A stretch of DNA of 64,000 nt from Pseudomonas gingeri. GTDB taxonomy: Bacteria; Pseudomonadota; Gammaproteobacteria; Pseudomonadales; Pseudomonadaceae. The stretch's first letter is position 1. Each line of letters starts with the position of its first letter. Location of the stretch: assembly GCF_013385635.1 (NCBI RefSeq), contig NZ_JACAPR010000012.1, forward strand, positions 248,001 through 312,000, given 5' to 3'. Both the position numbers and the translations under genes were made by a program. Below are positions 15,116-24,200 of the stretch, piece after piece. Below the pieces are notes generated by a model. It worked only from the letters and a program-made list of their open reading frames with translations. It was not told the origin of the DNA and did not search any database.

Positions 15116-17650
15116 TCAGTTCTCCAGGACCGGCGCAGCCGCCGTTACTTGTTGATGATGGCGCAGCAGCTCACGGACCTGCTCCGCGCTTTCCTGGCCG
15201 AGAATCCGTTGCGCCAATACCTGGCATTCATCCAGGTTGACCTCGCGCACCGCCGCCTTGATCGACGGGATCAACGGCACGCTGACCGACAGTTCATCCA
15301 CCCCCAGCCCCAGCAGGGCCGGCACCGCCAGCGCCTCGGAGGCCAGCGCGCCGCAGACGCCCACCCACTTGCCATGGGCATGGGCGGCCTTCACGGTGGT
15401 GGCGATCAGGCGCAGCACCGCCGGGTGCAGGCTGTCGGCCTGGCTCGCCAACTGCGGATGATCACGGTCCATCGCCAGGGTGTACTGCGTCAGGTCGTTG
15501 GTGCCGACGGAGAAGAAATCCACTTCCGGGGCAAACAGATCGGCCATCAGCGCCGCCGAGGGCACCTCGATCATGATCCCCAGCTTCGGCAGTTCGTCCA
15601 GCCCCAGCGCCCGCGTTTCCTCGACCAGGAACTGACGGGCCTGACGCAGCTCGGACAGCTGGGTGATCATCGGCAGCATGATATGCAGTCGCGTCTCTCC
15701 CGCGCAGGCGAGGATCGCCCGCAATTGCTGGCGCAGCAGTTCCGGACGTTGCAGGCACAGGCGAATGCCGCGCATGCCGAGGAACGGGTTGGCCTCGCTG
15801 TCCATCGGGACATAGGCCAGCGGCTTGTCACCACCGACATCGAGGGTACGCACCACCAGGTTGCGCTCCGGCCCCAGGGCCCGGGCAATCGCCGAATAGG
15901 TGGCACCCTGCTCCTCGATAGTCGGCGCACTGCTGCGATCGAGATAGAGGAACTCCGAGCGCAGCAAGCCGACACCTTCGCCGCCCAGCGTCAGCGATTG
16001 CTCCACTTCTTCCAGCGAAGCGACGTTGGCCGTGATCTCGACATGATGACCATCGCGGGTGCGCGCGACCTGATGGGACTGTTCGATTTCGCGCTGGCGA
16101 CGCTGGCGCTGCTGCTGGCGCTTGACCAGCAACTGCTGGACGTCCGCTTCCTCCGGTTTGAGGTGCAATTGCCCGAGGTCGGCGTCCAGCAGCACCTGGG
16201 TGCCGCTGGCAATGTTCAGGATCTGCACCGGCAGCCCGCACAACGCCGGCAGGCCAAAGGCCCGGGCCAGGATCGCGACATGGCTGGTGGCACCACCACC
16301 GACCGTGGCAAAACCGAGCACCTTGCGGGTATCGAGCCCGGCGGTTTGCGAAGGGGTCAGTTGATCGGCGATCAGGATCGCATCGTCCGGCAACTCCGCC
16401 GCCTGTTCCTGGACACCCAGGATCAAGCGCAGGACACGCTGGCCGACATCCATCAGATCGAGGGCGCGCTCGGCGAGCAGTTCGCTGCCGAGACGCTTGA
16501 ACAAGGCGGCGGTCTCTTCGGTGGCCGCGCGCCAGGCAAAGGCCGCGCTCTTGCCTTGAACGACCAGCAACTGGGCCTGCTCCAGCAGGCTCGGGTCTTC
16601 CAGCAACTCCTGGTGGGCACGGAAAATCTGCGCCTGGGCGCTACCCAGCGCATTGTCCTGCAAGGCTTGCAGGGCCAGGGTCGCCTCCGTCAAGGCGCGG
16701 GCGAGGATCGCCCGTTCGTGGTCTTCACCGGCACCCGTCTCCGGGATATTCAGCACCTGCTCGGCAACCTGGACCACCTTGCCGAAGGCCGAACCCGGCG
16801 AGGCGCAGACACCCCGCAGCAGGGTCGCGGACGATTCCTCGGGAGCGTCGAAGGTTTCCACGCCGGCCTCGGTCGTGGTGCTTTCACCACAACCTTCGGT
16901 AATCAGCACCGTCAGCGCATCGAGAGCCGCCTGGGCATCCTCGCCCACGGCACTCAGTTGCAACACATCACCATGGACGGTCTGCAAGGCCATGATCGCC
17001 ACCAGCGACTTGGCGTTGGCGCTGTCCTGGCGCTTATGCAGATGGATACTGGCGGCAAAACCTTTTGCCGCCTGGGCCAGCACCGCCGCCGGACGGGCAT
17101 GCAGGCCATTGGCATTGGGCAGGCTCAGGGGTCGGGAGAACAGCGCCTCGCCCTCCTCTTCGACTGGCGCGGTAACGGTCGTCGCTGCCGGGCTCAGGCT
17201 CAGCAGCGGCTGGCCGCTTTCCACCAGACCATCAGCGGGCACCAGCAAGGTAAAGGGTTCGCCACTGACCACCAGCACCAGGGTCAGCAGACTGCGGGCA
17301 TGCAGCGCCAGATAGTCCGCATCGAACTCGATCAGCACCTGTCCCGCCTGGACCTGCTCGCCCTCGCGAACCCGCGCGGTGAAGCCCTTGCCCGCCAGGT
17401 TCACGGTGTCCAGGCCGATATGCATCAGCACCTGCACGCCACGGTCATCGGTAATGCTGATGGCATGCCCGCTGTCCTGGACATTGCTGATCACCCCGGC
17501 CAGCGGTGCACAGAGCACGCTGGAGGTCGGATCGATGCACAGGCCATCACCGATCAGGCGACTGGAGAACACCGGATCAGGCACCTGATCCAGCGGCATC
17601 AGCAGCCCTGACAACGGCGCCAGCAGTTCCAGGGAGGGGGTTGCGGTCAT
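15116..17650 (-). CDS. PTS EIIA-HPr-EI fusion (phosphoenolpyruvate-protein phosphotransferase)
   Basis: An 844-residue fusion of three soluble PTS parts. Residues 1-150 are a glucose-type EIIA with phospho-His77 (VLMHIG); about 170-255 are HPr with His184 (GLHARPA); about 277 to the end are enzyme I with His457 (GGGATSHVAI) and a C-terminal PEP-binding barrel including GVCGALASE. It passes phosphate from PEP to the EIIB domain of TreP, which has no EIIA of its own. The gene follows the porin gene in the trehalose operon and has an AAAGGTGA ribosome site. All active residues are present. It acts in the cytosol. Confidence 0.92.
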   Translation of the reverse strand: MTATPSLELLAPLSGLLMPLDQVPDPVFSSRLIGDGLCIDPTSSVLCAPLAGVISNVQDSGHAISITDDRGVQVLMHIGLDTVNLAGKGFTARVREGEQVQAGQVLIEFDADYLALHARSLLTLVLVVSGEPFTLLVPADGLVESGQPLLSLSPAATTVTAPVEEEGEALFSRPLSLPNANGLHARPAAVLAQAAKGFAASIHLHKRQDSANAKSLVAIMALQTVHGDVLQLSAVGEDAQAALDALTVLITEGCGESTTTEAGVETFDAPEESSATLLRGVCASPGSAFGKVVQVAEQVLNIPETGAGEDHERAILARALTEATLALQALQDNALGSAQAQIFRAHQELLEDPSLLEQAQLLVVQGKSAAFAWRAATEETAALFKRLGSELLAERALDLMDVGQRVLRLILGVQEQAAELPDDAILIADQLTPSQTAGLDTRKVLGFATVGGGATSHVAILARAFGLPALCGLPVQILNIASGTQVLLDADLGQLHLKPEEADVQQLLVKRQQQRQRRQREIEQSHQVARTRDGHHVEITANVASLEEVEQSLTLGGEGVGLLRSEFLYLDRSSAPTIEEQGATYSAIARALGPERNLVVRTLDVGGDKPLAYVPMDSEANPFLGMRGIRLCLQRPELLRQQLRAILACAGETRLHIMLPMITQLSELRQARQFLVEETRALGLDELPKLGIMIEVPSAALMADLFAPEVDFFSVGTNDLTQYTLAMDRDHPQLASQADSLHPAVLRLIATTVKAAHAHGKWVGVCGALASEALAVPALLGLGVDELSVSVPLIPSIKAAVREVNLDECQVLAQRILGQESAEQVRELLRHHQQVTAAAPVLEN

Positions 17651-17713
17651 GACATCACCTTTTATCGTTGTTCTTTGAAACGCCGGCGGAGCAACTGCCC
17701 CGCCAGCATGGAC

Positions 17714-18940
17714 TTATTTCCACCAGTACTCGACCTGCACGCCAAAGTTGGCGCCATTCAGCGCATTGCCGAAAGCGCCGGTATCCGACAGCGCCGAGCC
17801 CGCCGCCAACTCGTTGGCCGCCCGCTGCGCCGCCTTGTTCCAGCTGGCGTAGGTGTAATAGAGACGGACTTCGGGACGCGCCCAGAAATCCGGGCCCTTG
17901 GGTGACCAGGTCGGAGCGAAGGTAAATTTGCTGAGCTTGCGGGTACCGCCCGGTGCCTCGACCTGGTCGTGGCCCAGTTCGGTGACCAGCTTGAATTGTT
18001 CGGTAATGGCGTAGGAGGGACGCACGCCGAGGGACATCCAGGTCTGATCCTGGCCATCGGGACGAATATCCTTCTGATAGACCGCCTCGACCTGCCCGCC
18101 AAAACGCGGGGTCACCTGCCAGTCGAAAAACTCCAAGGCGCGGTAGCTCTTGTTGCTGGTATCCAGGTGCGGATCGCCGGTATAGCCCAGGCCGGTGCCC
18201 GGCCCCTCGCCGTATTGCAGAGCGAACTTGTTCTTGCCGCCGAGGAAGTTCTTCTGCACATGCTGCGCGGTGATCGCCCAGCCCTGATGGGTATCACGGC
18301 GCTGTGGCGCATCGATGTAGCTGAAACCGAACTCCAGCTCGCCATCGGTGTTGGTCTTGAAGCCCGCGACGTTGAAGTCATGACGATTGATATAGTCTTT
18401 CTGGTACAGGTTGTCCTTGCGCGAAAAGGCATAGCTGTACTTCAGGTCACCGATCCGCACGTCCTCGATACCACCGCCGGTGGCGCTCTGGTTCCAGTAG
18501 TAGAAGTCGGAGATATGGATATCGTTTCGCTTGTAGTAACGGCGCCCCGCCCACAGGGAACCGCCATTGAGCGACGGCAGGTTCGACCATTGCGCATACA
18601 TCTGCGGCATGCGCGCCGAACCGTGATCATCGCCCTGGAAGCGCAGGTCACGGTCGTACTTGTTGTAGAGCGATGCCATGGCATCGACACTGAATACCGA
18701 ACCATCGTCGAGGGTCAGCAGATCCTGGCGCAGTTCCAGTTCCGCGTATTGCTCGCACTCGTTGCCCAGACGGTATTTGGACTGTGCCCCCGGCAACTGG
18801 AAACAGCTTTGCGAACTGCTGTTGACCGAACTCCCCAAGCCGCTGCGCAGGTATCCGGCGAACTCCAGGGCCTGGGCCGAGAACGGCAACCCCATGCAGA
18901 CGCAGGACACCACAAGGCTTCGATTTATTATTGTTTTCAT
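17714..18940 (-). CDS. LamB-type carbohydrate porin
   Basis: The ATG at 18940 follows GGGGTGG and gives 408 residues with a signal peptide ending SAQALEFAGY. The FAGYLRSGLG start, the Cys pair expected in maltoporin (SCFQLPGAQ and GNECEQYAELEL), the RYYKRNDIHISDFYYWNQSA segment and the GVQVEYWWK end are all LamB-family traits. It should form an outer-membrane trimer for disaccharide uptake. The position between treC and the PTS fusion suggests trehalose as the substrate. Confidence 0.88.
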   Translation of the reverse strand: MKTIINRSLVVSCVCMGLPFSAQALEFAGYLRSGLGSSVNSSSQSCFQLPGAQSKYRLGNECEQYAELELRQDLLTLDDGSVFSVDAMASLYNKYDRDLRFQGDDHGSARMPQMYAQWSNLPSLNGGSLWAGRRYYKRNDIHISDFYYWNQSATGGGIEDVRIGDLKYSYAFSRKDNLYQKDYINRHDFNVAGFKTNTDGELEFGFSYIDAPQRRDTHQGWAITAQHVQKNFLGGKNKFALQYGEGPGTGLGYTGDPHLDTSNKSYRALEFFDWQVTPRFGGQVEAVYQKDIRPDGQDQTWMSLGVRPSYAITEQFKLVTELGHDQVEAPGGTRKLSKFTFAPTWSPKGPDFWARPEVRLYYTYASWNKAAQRAANELAAGSALSDTGAFGNALNGANFGVQVEYWWK

Positions 18941-19039
18941 GAACCACCCCATTATTTTTATTGTGATCAATGCTCGATTGTCGGGCGCAGCCTCCCCGCG
19001 CACGATGTGATGCGAACTGCGTTTGACGAACGATATTTC

Positions 19040-20689
19040 CTATTTTTCTGACAGATACAGCGCAAAAGACTCATAAGGCCGCAGGAACAATTCACGACCA
19101 CGCGCAGGACAATCCTGATAGTTGCTGATCACCACGCGCTGCTCCTGGTCCGCGCTGAACACCCCTTCAGGCAACAGGATCTCGCAGCTGTCGGCGTAGA
19201 AGTTGTTGACGATCAGCAGGCGCTCGCCCTGCCCTTCACGCACATAGGCCCAGACCTGCGGATGCTCGGGCAGCAACTGGCGGTAGACCCCTTCGACCAT
19301 CAGCGTTTCGGTGCGACGCAAGGCCACCAGGCTGCGGTAGTGATGCAGTACCGAATCCGGATCATCGAGTTGTTGCTCGACGTTGATCCGGGCCGCATTC
19401 GCCGGCACGTCGATCCACGGCTGCGCCGAACTGAAACCGGCGTTCGGGCCCGCGCTCCAGTGCATCGGCGTCCGACCGTTATCGCGGGACTTCTGCATGA
19501 TCGCCGCCATGCTCTGCGCTTCGGACTCGCCGGCCTCGCGCTTGATGCGGTAGATATTCAGGGTTTCGACATCACGGTACTGGTCGATGGTGTCGAACCC
19601 TGGGTCGGTCATGCCCAGCTCTTCACCCTGGTAGATGTAGGGCGTGCCCTGGAGAAAGTGCAGCGCGGTGGCGAGCATCTTCGCCGAGACCACGCGGTAC
19701 TCGCCGTCATCGCCAAAGCGCGAGACCACTCGCGGCTGGTCGTGGTTACACCAGAACAGGGCATTCCAGCCGCCACCGGCCTGCATGCCGAGCTGCCAGT
19801 CGGAAAGGATGCGCTTGAGTTCGAGGAAGTCGAAATCGGCGTGCACCCACTTTTCCATGTTCGGGTAATCGACCTTCAAGTGATGGAAGTTGAAGGTCAT
19901 CGATAGCTCGTCCGACTCCGGACGCGAATAACGGATGCAGTGCTCCAGGCTGGTGGAGGACATTTCGCCGACATTGATCAGGTCATGGCCGGCAAACACT
20001 TCCCGGTGCATTTCCTGCAGGTACTCATGGACGTTCGGGCCATCGGTGTAGAAGCGCCGACCGTCCGTGGCGTCCTCGGGGAAGTCCGCCGGCTTGGAGA
20101 TCAGGTTGATCACGTCGAGACGGAAACCACCGACGCCCTTGTCGCGCCAGAAGCGCATCATCTTGAAGACTTCCTGGCGCACCTTGGGGTTGTCCCAGTT
20201 CAGGTCGGCCTGGGTGTGGTCGAACAGATGCAGGAAATACTGGCCGGTTTGCGCCTCGTATTCCCAGGCATTGCCACCGAACTTGGACTGCCAGTTGTTC
20301 GGCTGGTCGCGCCAGATGTAGAAGTCGCGGTACGGGTTGTCCAGACTGCTGCGGGCCTGCTGGAACCAGGCGTGCTCGATGGACGTGTGGTTGACCACGA
20401 TATCGAGCATCAACGTGATGCCGCGCTTGCCGGCTTCGGCGATCAGCAACTCGCAATCGGCCATGGTCCCGTAGCTCGGGTCGATGGCGTAGTAGTCGCT
20501 GATGTCGTAGCCGTTGTCACGCTGCGGCGAACGCAGGAACGGGGTGATCCACAGGCAGTCGACGCCCAGCCACTTCAGGTAGTCGAGCTTGTCGACTACC
20601 CCCAGCAGATCGCCGGTGGCCTGGCCTGCGTGGCTGTAGAAGCTCTTCGGGTAGATCTGGTAGATCACCGAACGTTGCCAGTCTTGCAT
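19040..20689 (-). CDS. treC: Alpha,alpha-phosphotrehalase TreC
   Basis: A 549-residue GH13 enzyme. The GH13 regions are present: DIVVNHTS, GFRLDVINLISKP (nucleophile Asp), NVGEMSS (acid/base Glu) and WCNHDQPRVVSRFGD. It hydrolyses trehalose 6-phosphate, made during PTS import, to glucose and glucose 6-phosphate in the cytosol. Length agrees with E. coli TreC (551). It lies 46 bases downstream of treP in the operon. Confidence 0.95.
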   Translation of the reverse strand: MQDWQRSVIYQIYPKSFYSHAGQATGDLLGVVDKLDYLKWLGVDCLWITPFLRSPQRDNGYDISDYYAIDPSYGTMADCELLIAEAGKRGITLMLDIVVNHTSIEHAWFQQARSSLDNPYRDFYIWRDQPNNWQSKFGGNAWEYEAQTGQYFLHLFDHTQADLNWDNPKVRQEVFKMMRFWRDKGVGGFRLDVINLISKPADFPEDATDGRRFYTDGPNVHEYLQEMHREVFAGHDLINVGEMSSTSLEHCIRYSRPESDELSMTFNFHHLKVDYPNMEKWVHADFDFLELKRILSDWQLGMQAGGGWNALFWCNHDQPRVVSRFGDDGEYRVVSAKMLATALHFLQGTPYIYQGEELGMTDPGFDTIDQYRDVETLNIYRIKREAGESEAQSMAAIMQKSRDNGRTPMHWSAGPNAGFSSAQPWIDVPANAARINVEQQLDDPDSVLHHYRSLVALRRTETLMVEGVYRQLLPEHPQVWAYVREGQGERLLIVNNFYADSCEILLPEGVFSADQEQRVVISNYQDCPARGRELFLRPYESFALYLSEK

Positions 20690-20735
20690 GGGGAATTCCC
20701 TTGTAATCAGTAGAGTCTGTATCGAGCTGGCGCGA

Positions 20736-22178
20736 TCAGGCGACGCGATAGCCGGGGCGGACGATCTTCATGCTCAACCCGCAGGTGAGGACAAAGGGCA
20801 CGACAATCGCGATGACCATGCCGACGACGAACATCGGGATGAATTGCGGAATGATCGAGATGAATCCCGGCAGGCCGCCGACGCCGATGGCCGAGGCCAG
20901 CACCTTGTTCAGCGAGAGAAACACGCTGGCCAGTGCCGAACCGATCAGCGCGGCATAGAACGGAAACTTGTAGCGCAGGTTCACACCGAACATCGCCGGT
21001 TCCGTGATGCCGAAATAGGCGGAGATCGCCGAGGTCGAGGCCATGCTGCGGTCGCGGGCATTGCGGCTCATGTAGAACACCGCGAGGGCCGCACTGCCCT
21101 GGGCCAGGTTGGACATGACGATCATCGGCCAGATGAAGGTGCCGCCATGACCGGAGATCAGTTGCAGGTCCACCGCGAGGAACATGTGGTGCATGCCGGT
21201 GATCACCAGCGGTGCATAGAGCAGGCCGAAGATCGCGCCGCCGAGTGCCGGCGCCACGTCGAACAGCCAGACCACGCCTTCGGTGATCAGGATGCCCAGG
21301 TGACGGGTGACCGGGCCGATGATCGCCAGGGCCAGGACACCGGTGACGACGATGGTGGTGATCGGTACCACGAGCAGTTGAATGGCATTCGGCACCCGCG
21401 CCCGCAGCCATTTCTCGATCACGCTCATGACATAGGCCGCCATCAGGATCGGCAGGATCTGGCCCTGGTAGCCGACTTTCTCGATGCGGAACCAGCCGAA
21501 GATATCGAAGTACGGCAGGCTCTGGCCGTCCAGGCCGGCGACTGCCTTGCCGTAGTTCCAGGCATTGAGCAGATCGGGGTGGACCAGCATCAGGCCGAGG
21601 ACGATGCCGAGTATTTCGCTGCCGCCAAAGCGCTTGGCCGCCGACCAGCCGACCAGCGCCGGCAGGAACACGAAGGAGGTGTTGGCCATCAGGTTGATCA
21701 GGCTCCACAGGCCGTCCAGCGACGGGTAGGCCTCGAGCAGCGTCTTGCCGTCGATGAACATGCCCTTGGCGCCCATGAGGTTGTTCACCCCCATCAACAG
21801 GCCGGCAATGATCAGCGCCGGCAGGATCGGCATGAACACATCGGAGAACACCCGCACCAGGCGTTGCATGGCGTTGGTCTTGTCGGCGCCCTTCTGCTTG
21901 ACGTCGGCAATGGTCGAGACCGCCAGGCCGGTGAGCTCACGCAAGGCGGCGTAGACCTTTTCCACCTCGCCAGGACCGATGACGACCTGGAACAGGCCAC
22001 CGGTAAAGAACGACCCCTTGACCAGGTCGATACCGGCCAAGGTGGCCTTGTCGACTTTATTCGGGTCCTTGAGCGCCAGCCGCAGACGGGTGACACAGTG
22101 AGCGGCCTGCTCGAGGTTTTCGGCGCCACCGAGGCTCTGCAGCAGCTCGCGGGCGATATTCGGATAGTCGTGGCTCAT
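20736..22178 (-). CDS. treP: PTS trehalose transporter EIIBC, TreP
   Basis: The ATG at 22178 with GGAAG upstream gives 480 residues. Residues 1-80 are an EIIB domain with phospho-Cys28 (HCVTRLRLALKD); the rest is an EIIC membrane domain of about ten helices with GITEPAMFGVNLRYKFPF. No EIIA is attached; the EIIA-HPr-EI fusion in the same operon supplies it. The protein imports trehalose and delivers it as trehalose 6-phosphate. It is the first gene of the operon, behind two TreR-type operators. Confidence 0.94.
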   Translation of the reverse strand: MSHDYPNIARELLQSLGGAENLEQAAHCVTRLRLALKDPNKVDKATLAGIDLVKGSFFTGGLFQVVIGPGEVEKVYAALRELTGLAVSTIADVKQKGADKTNAMQRLVRVFSDVFMPILPALIIAGLLMGVNNLMGAKGMFIDGKTLLEAYPSLDGLWSLINLMANTSFVFLPALVGWSAAKRFGGSEILGIVLGLMLVHPDLLNAWNYGKAVAGLDGQSLPYFDIFGWFRIEKVGYQGQILPILMAAYVMSVIEKWLRARVPNAIQLLVVPITTIVVTGVLALAIIGPVTRHLGILITEGVVWLFDVAPALGGAIFGLLYAPLVITGMHHMFLAVDLQLISGHGGTFIWPMIVMSNLAQGSAALAVFYMSRNARDRSMASTSAISAYFGITEPAMFGVNLRYKFPFYAALIGSALASVFLSLNKVLASAIGVGGLPGFISIIPQFIPMFVVGMVIAIVVPFVLTCGLSMKIVRPGYRVA

Positions 22179-22234
22179 GCTTTTTCTTCCGCTGTTTCTT
22201 GTTATTGGAAATGGTTGGCAGCACACAGAAACAA

Positions 22235-22263
22235 AAAATACTCGTCTGTACGAGTTAAAGCAA
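22235..22263 (-). promoter_or_regulatory. Predicted treP promoter
   Basis: On the minus strand TTGCTT (22263-22258) and TATTTT (22240-22235) are 17 bases apart. The first operator fills the spacer and the second lies just upstream of the -35 box, so a bound repressor would block RNA polymerase. Confidence 0.65.
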
Positions 22264-22283
22264 CAACTCGTCTGTACGAGTTG
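22240..22283. promoter_or_regulatory. Two palindromic TreR-type operators
   Basis: ACTCGTCTGTACGAGT occurs at 22240-22255 and again at 22266-22281, 26 bases centre to centre. The second copy extends to a 20-base palindrome (22264-22283). The sites lie in the divergent gap between treP and treR. Half-sites ACTCGT/ACGAGT are typical of a GntR-family dimer, and the 26-base spacing puts both on nearly the same DNA face. Confidence 0.85.
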
Positions 22284-22406
22284 AGCGTTTCTTGGTAAAT
22301 GATCCGACAAATGGACAAACCCTCGACCTGCCCTTAAGGTTCCATGCCTTGGGACAGCACCCCGGCTACGCTGTTAGTCGGCGACTTCCGATCCAGAGCG
22401 AACACC

Positions 22407-23111
22407 ATGAGTAAATACAACCAGATCTACAGCGATCTGCTTGCCAGCATCACCACCGAGCAGTTGGAAAAAGGTGCCCGGCTGCCCTCGGAAACCGAAC
22501 TGATGGACAGCTATCAAGCCAGTCGCGGCACGGTGCGCAAGGCCATCGAGCAATTGCAGGAGCGTGGTTTCGCGCAGAAGATCCATGGCAAGGGTACTTT
22601 CGTGCTGTCACGCAGCCCGATCGAATTCCAGCTCGGCGGCATCGTCAGCTTCCAGGAAGCCCATTCGAGCATGGGCAGCAATATCGGCACGGAAGTGGTG
22701 GAGTTCAGCGAAATCCCGCTGGCGGGCGCCCTGCAGGAGCGTCTGCACGCCGAGCCCGGCAGCCCGGTGATCCGCATCAAGCGGGTACGGCGGATCGACG
22801 GCAAGCGGATCATTCTCGACATCAACTACTTCCTGGCCGACCTGATCCCCGGCCTGACCCGGGACATTGCCGAGCACTCGATCTACGCCTATATCGAGCA
22901 GACCCTGCAACTGAGCATCAGTTTCGCCCAGCGCACCATCGAAGCGGCGCGCTGCAGCAAGGACGACCAGCAACACCTGGACCTGGACGGCGCCAGCCAC
23001 GTGATCGTGGTGAAGAACCAGACCTTCCTGCAGGACGGCCGGCAATTCGAATACACCGAGTCGCGGCATACCCTGGACAAGTTCTACTTTTCGGATGTGG
23101 CGAGGCGCTGA
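22407..23111 (+). CDS. treR: Trehalose operon repressor TreR (GntR/HutC family)
   Basis: From ATG 22407 the protein has 234 residues. Residues 1-70 form a GntR winged helix (LPSETELMDSYQASRGTVRKAIEQLQERG...IHGKGTFV), and the rest a UTRA effector domain (SIYAYIEQTLQLSISFAQRTIEA). TreR of this type responds to trehalose 6-phosphate and releases the operon. It is divergent from treP with the two palindromes between them, about 125 bases ahead of its own start. Confidence 0.92.
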   Translation: MSKYNQIYSDLLASITTEQLEKGARLPSETELMDSYQASRGTVRKAIEQLQERGFAQKIHGKGTFVLSRSPIEFQLGGIVSFQEAHSSMGSNIGTEVVEFSEIPLAGALQERLHAEPGSPVIRIKRVRRIDGKRIILDINYFLADLIPGLTRDIAEHSIYAYIEQTLQLSISFAQRTIEAARCSKDDQQHLDLDGASHVIVVKNQTFLQDGRQFEYTESRHTLDKFYFSDVARR

Positions 23112-23130
23112 AACAACGCCTTGCGACGGC

Positions 23131-23649
23131 TCACAGCACCAGCGCCAGCCACTCCGGGTTTACCGCGCCGAGCTTGCTGGTGGCTTTTGTGAGATTGATA
23201 TCCTGGGCGGCCTGCGCGGTTTCGATCATCTGGGGCTCAAGGTCATAACCGCGACCCTCGAGCCAGCCCAGGACTTCCGCCAGGTGCCAGACTGAAGAAC
23301 TGCCTTCGTGGACGGCCAGCGGAAAGGACGCCGAATGATTGAGCATGAGTTTGCGCATGTTCTGCCGCGAAACACCGACGATATCGGCGATATCCGAAAG
23401 GCCGACCAGGTCCGGCACGACTTCTATGAGCCGGGCATCCGGGATGGCGCGCTTGACGTCCTGCAAAGCGCTGAGCAATGCCTGCACGGCGCTCTCGGCA
23501 TCCCGGCAGAATTTCAGCGCCAGCCGCCCAGGAACGCCACTGCCGATCAGCGAATCATCACAGCCGCATTCATATAGACGCTCGATCAACGCATCCTGAT
23601 CATCATTGTGTTCCGAGAGTTGGTATCTCAGGGTAAAGTCATATTCCAC
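23131..23649 (-). CDS. HTH DNA-binding protein, putative antitoxin/regulator of the paired gene
   Basis: Starting at GTG 23649 behind AAGGAG, the product has 172 residues. The N-terminal half (EYDFTLRYQL...RLALKFCRD...ARLIEVV) alternates strand, helix and strand as in a ferredoxin-like fold. Residues about 81-106 (LVGLSDIADIVGVSRQNMRKLML) are a clear helix-turn-helix. The start lies 4 bases after the stop of the small upstream gene, whose stop overlaps this ribosome site, so the two are coupled. I infer a DNA-binding partner that controls the operon through the palindrome at 23965-23980. It is convergent with treR (20 bases between stops). Function is not established. Confidence 0.75.
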   Translation of the reverse strand: MEYDFTLRYQLSEHNDDQDALIERLYECGCDDSLIGSGVPGRLALKFCRDAESAVQALLSALQDVKRAIPDARLIEVVPDLVGLSDIADIVGVSRQNMRKLMLNHSASFPLAVHEGSSSVWHLAEVLGWLEGRGYDLEPQMIETAQAAQDINLTKATSKLGAVNPEWLALVL

Positions 23650-23653
23650 GGTT

Positions 23654-23932
23654 CTACTCCTTGGGAGGTGCGACCAGGGGATCGGCATCGGCGCGATTCA
23701 TGACGCAGCCGTCAATTACCCGCTGCAAGTTGCGGGCATGGTTGAACGAGCTGCGCGGTGTACTCCAGATGCTGGTGGCACAGTGATCCTGGCAGCGGCA
23801 CAGTTCGCTGTTGAATGGGCAGTACATCTTTCCCCAGGCATGGGAACCGCCGACCTTGATTCGCCAGCCACATTCCTCTGCATGACGCAGTACATTCTCG
23901 ATCACCTTGATCGGGTGTCTTGCTCTAGCCAT
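23654..23932 (-). CDS. Small Cys-rich protein with HicA-like core, putative toxin
   Basis: The ATG at 23932, with GGAGG six bases ahead, gives 92 residues. IKVIENVLRHAEECGWRIKVGGSHAWGKMYC recalls the HicA double-stranded RNA-binding fold, in which a Gly-x-x-His strand carries the catalytic His (here GGSH, His31). Unlike classic HicA it has a Cys cluster (Cys38, 45, 47, 51) that could bind metal. The order small protein first, HTH protein second, mirrors hicAB. Both the fold match and the toxin role are inferences from pattern; it could also be an RNA-binding regulator. Confidence 0.7.
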   Translation of the reverse strand: MARARHPIKVIENVLRHAEECGWRIKVGGSHAWGKMYCPFNSELCRCQDHCATSIWSTPRSSFNHARNLQRVIDGCVMNRADADPLVAPPKE

Positions 23933-23954
23933 CCATAGCCTCCAGTCTCTCGCC

Positions 23955-23983
23955 ATAACAAAAAGTTGTCAACTGACAACCAA
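23955..23983 (-). promoter_or_regulatory. Promoter with embedded operator for the two-gene HTH module
   Basis: On the minus strand TTGGTT (23983-23978) and TGTTAT (23960-23955) are 17 bases apart. An inverted repeat GTTGTCA-AC-TGACAAC (23965-23980) fills the spacer. A repressor bound there would shut the promoter, as in autoregulated toxin-antitoxin operons. Confidence 0.65.
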
Positions 23984-24133
23984 GTCCATTTATCGACAAA
24001 AAATGACTCGAACGGCACTGCAATCCGCGCCGACTTCTGGAGTGTAGGGAGACAGAAAATCTTGGTAGATCAATGTGTTTGCGGGATATTGCGAGGGCAA
24101 GGATGGCGAATTTTCTTACTGCCCGAAACGACA

Positions 24134-24165
24134 AAGGCGGTCAATACCGAGGTATAGACCGCCTT
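24134..24165 (-). terminator. Likely Rho-independent terminator after guaA
   Basis: AAGGCGGTC (24134-24142) pairs perfectly with GACCGCCTT (24157-24165). Read on the minus strand the stem ends in CCTTTGT, a short T-run. It lies 36 bases beyond the guaA stop. Confidence 0.65.
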
Positions 24166-24200
24166 AGCTTTCAACGCTTGAGACCTACATCAAGCTGGGA

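Noticed and set aside
15101..17611. An 836-codon plus-strand frame opposite the PTS fusion
   Set aside because: The PTS protein has all three active His residues in the other strand; the antisense frame shows no domain.
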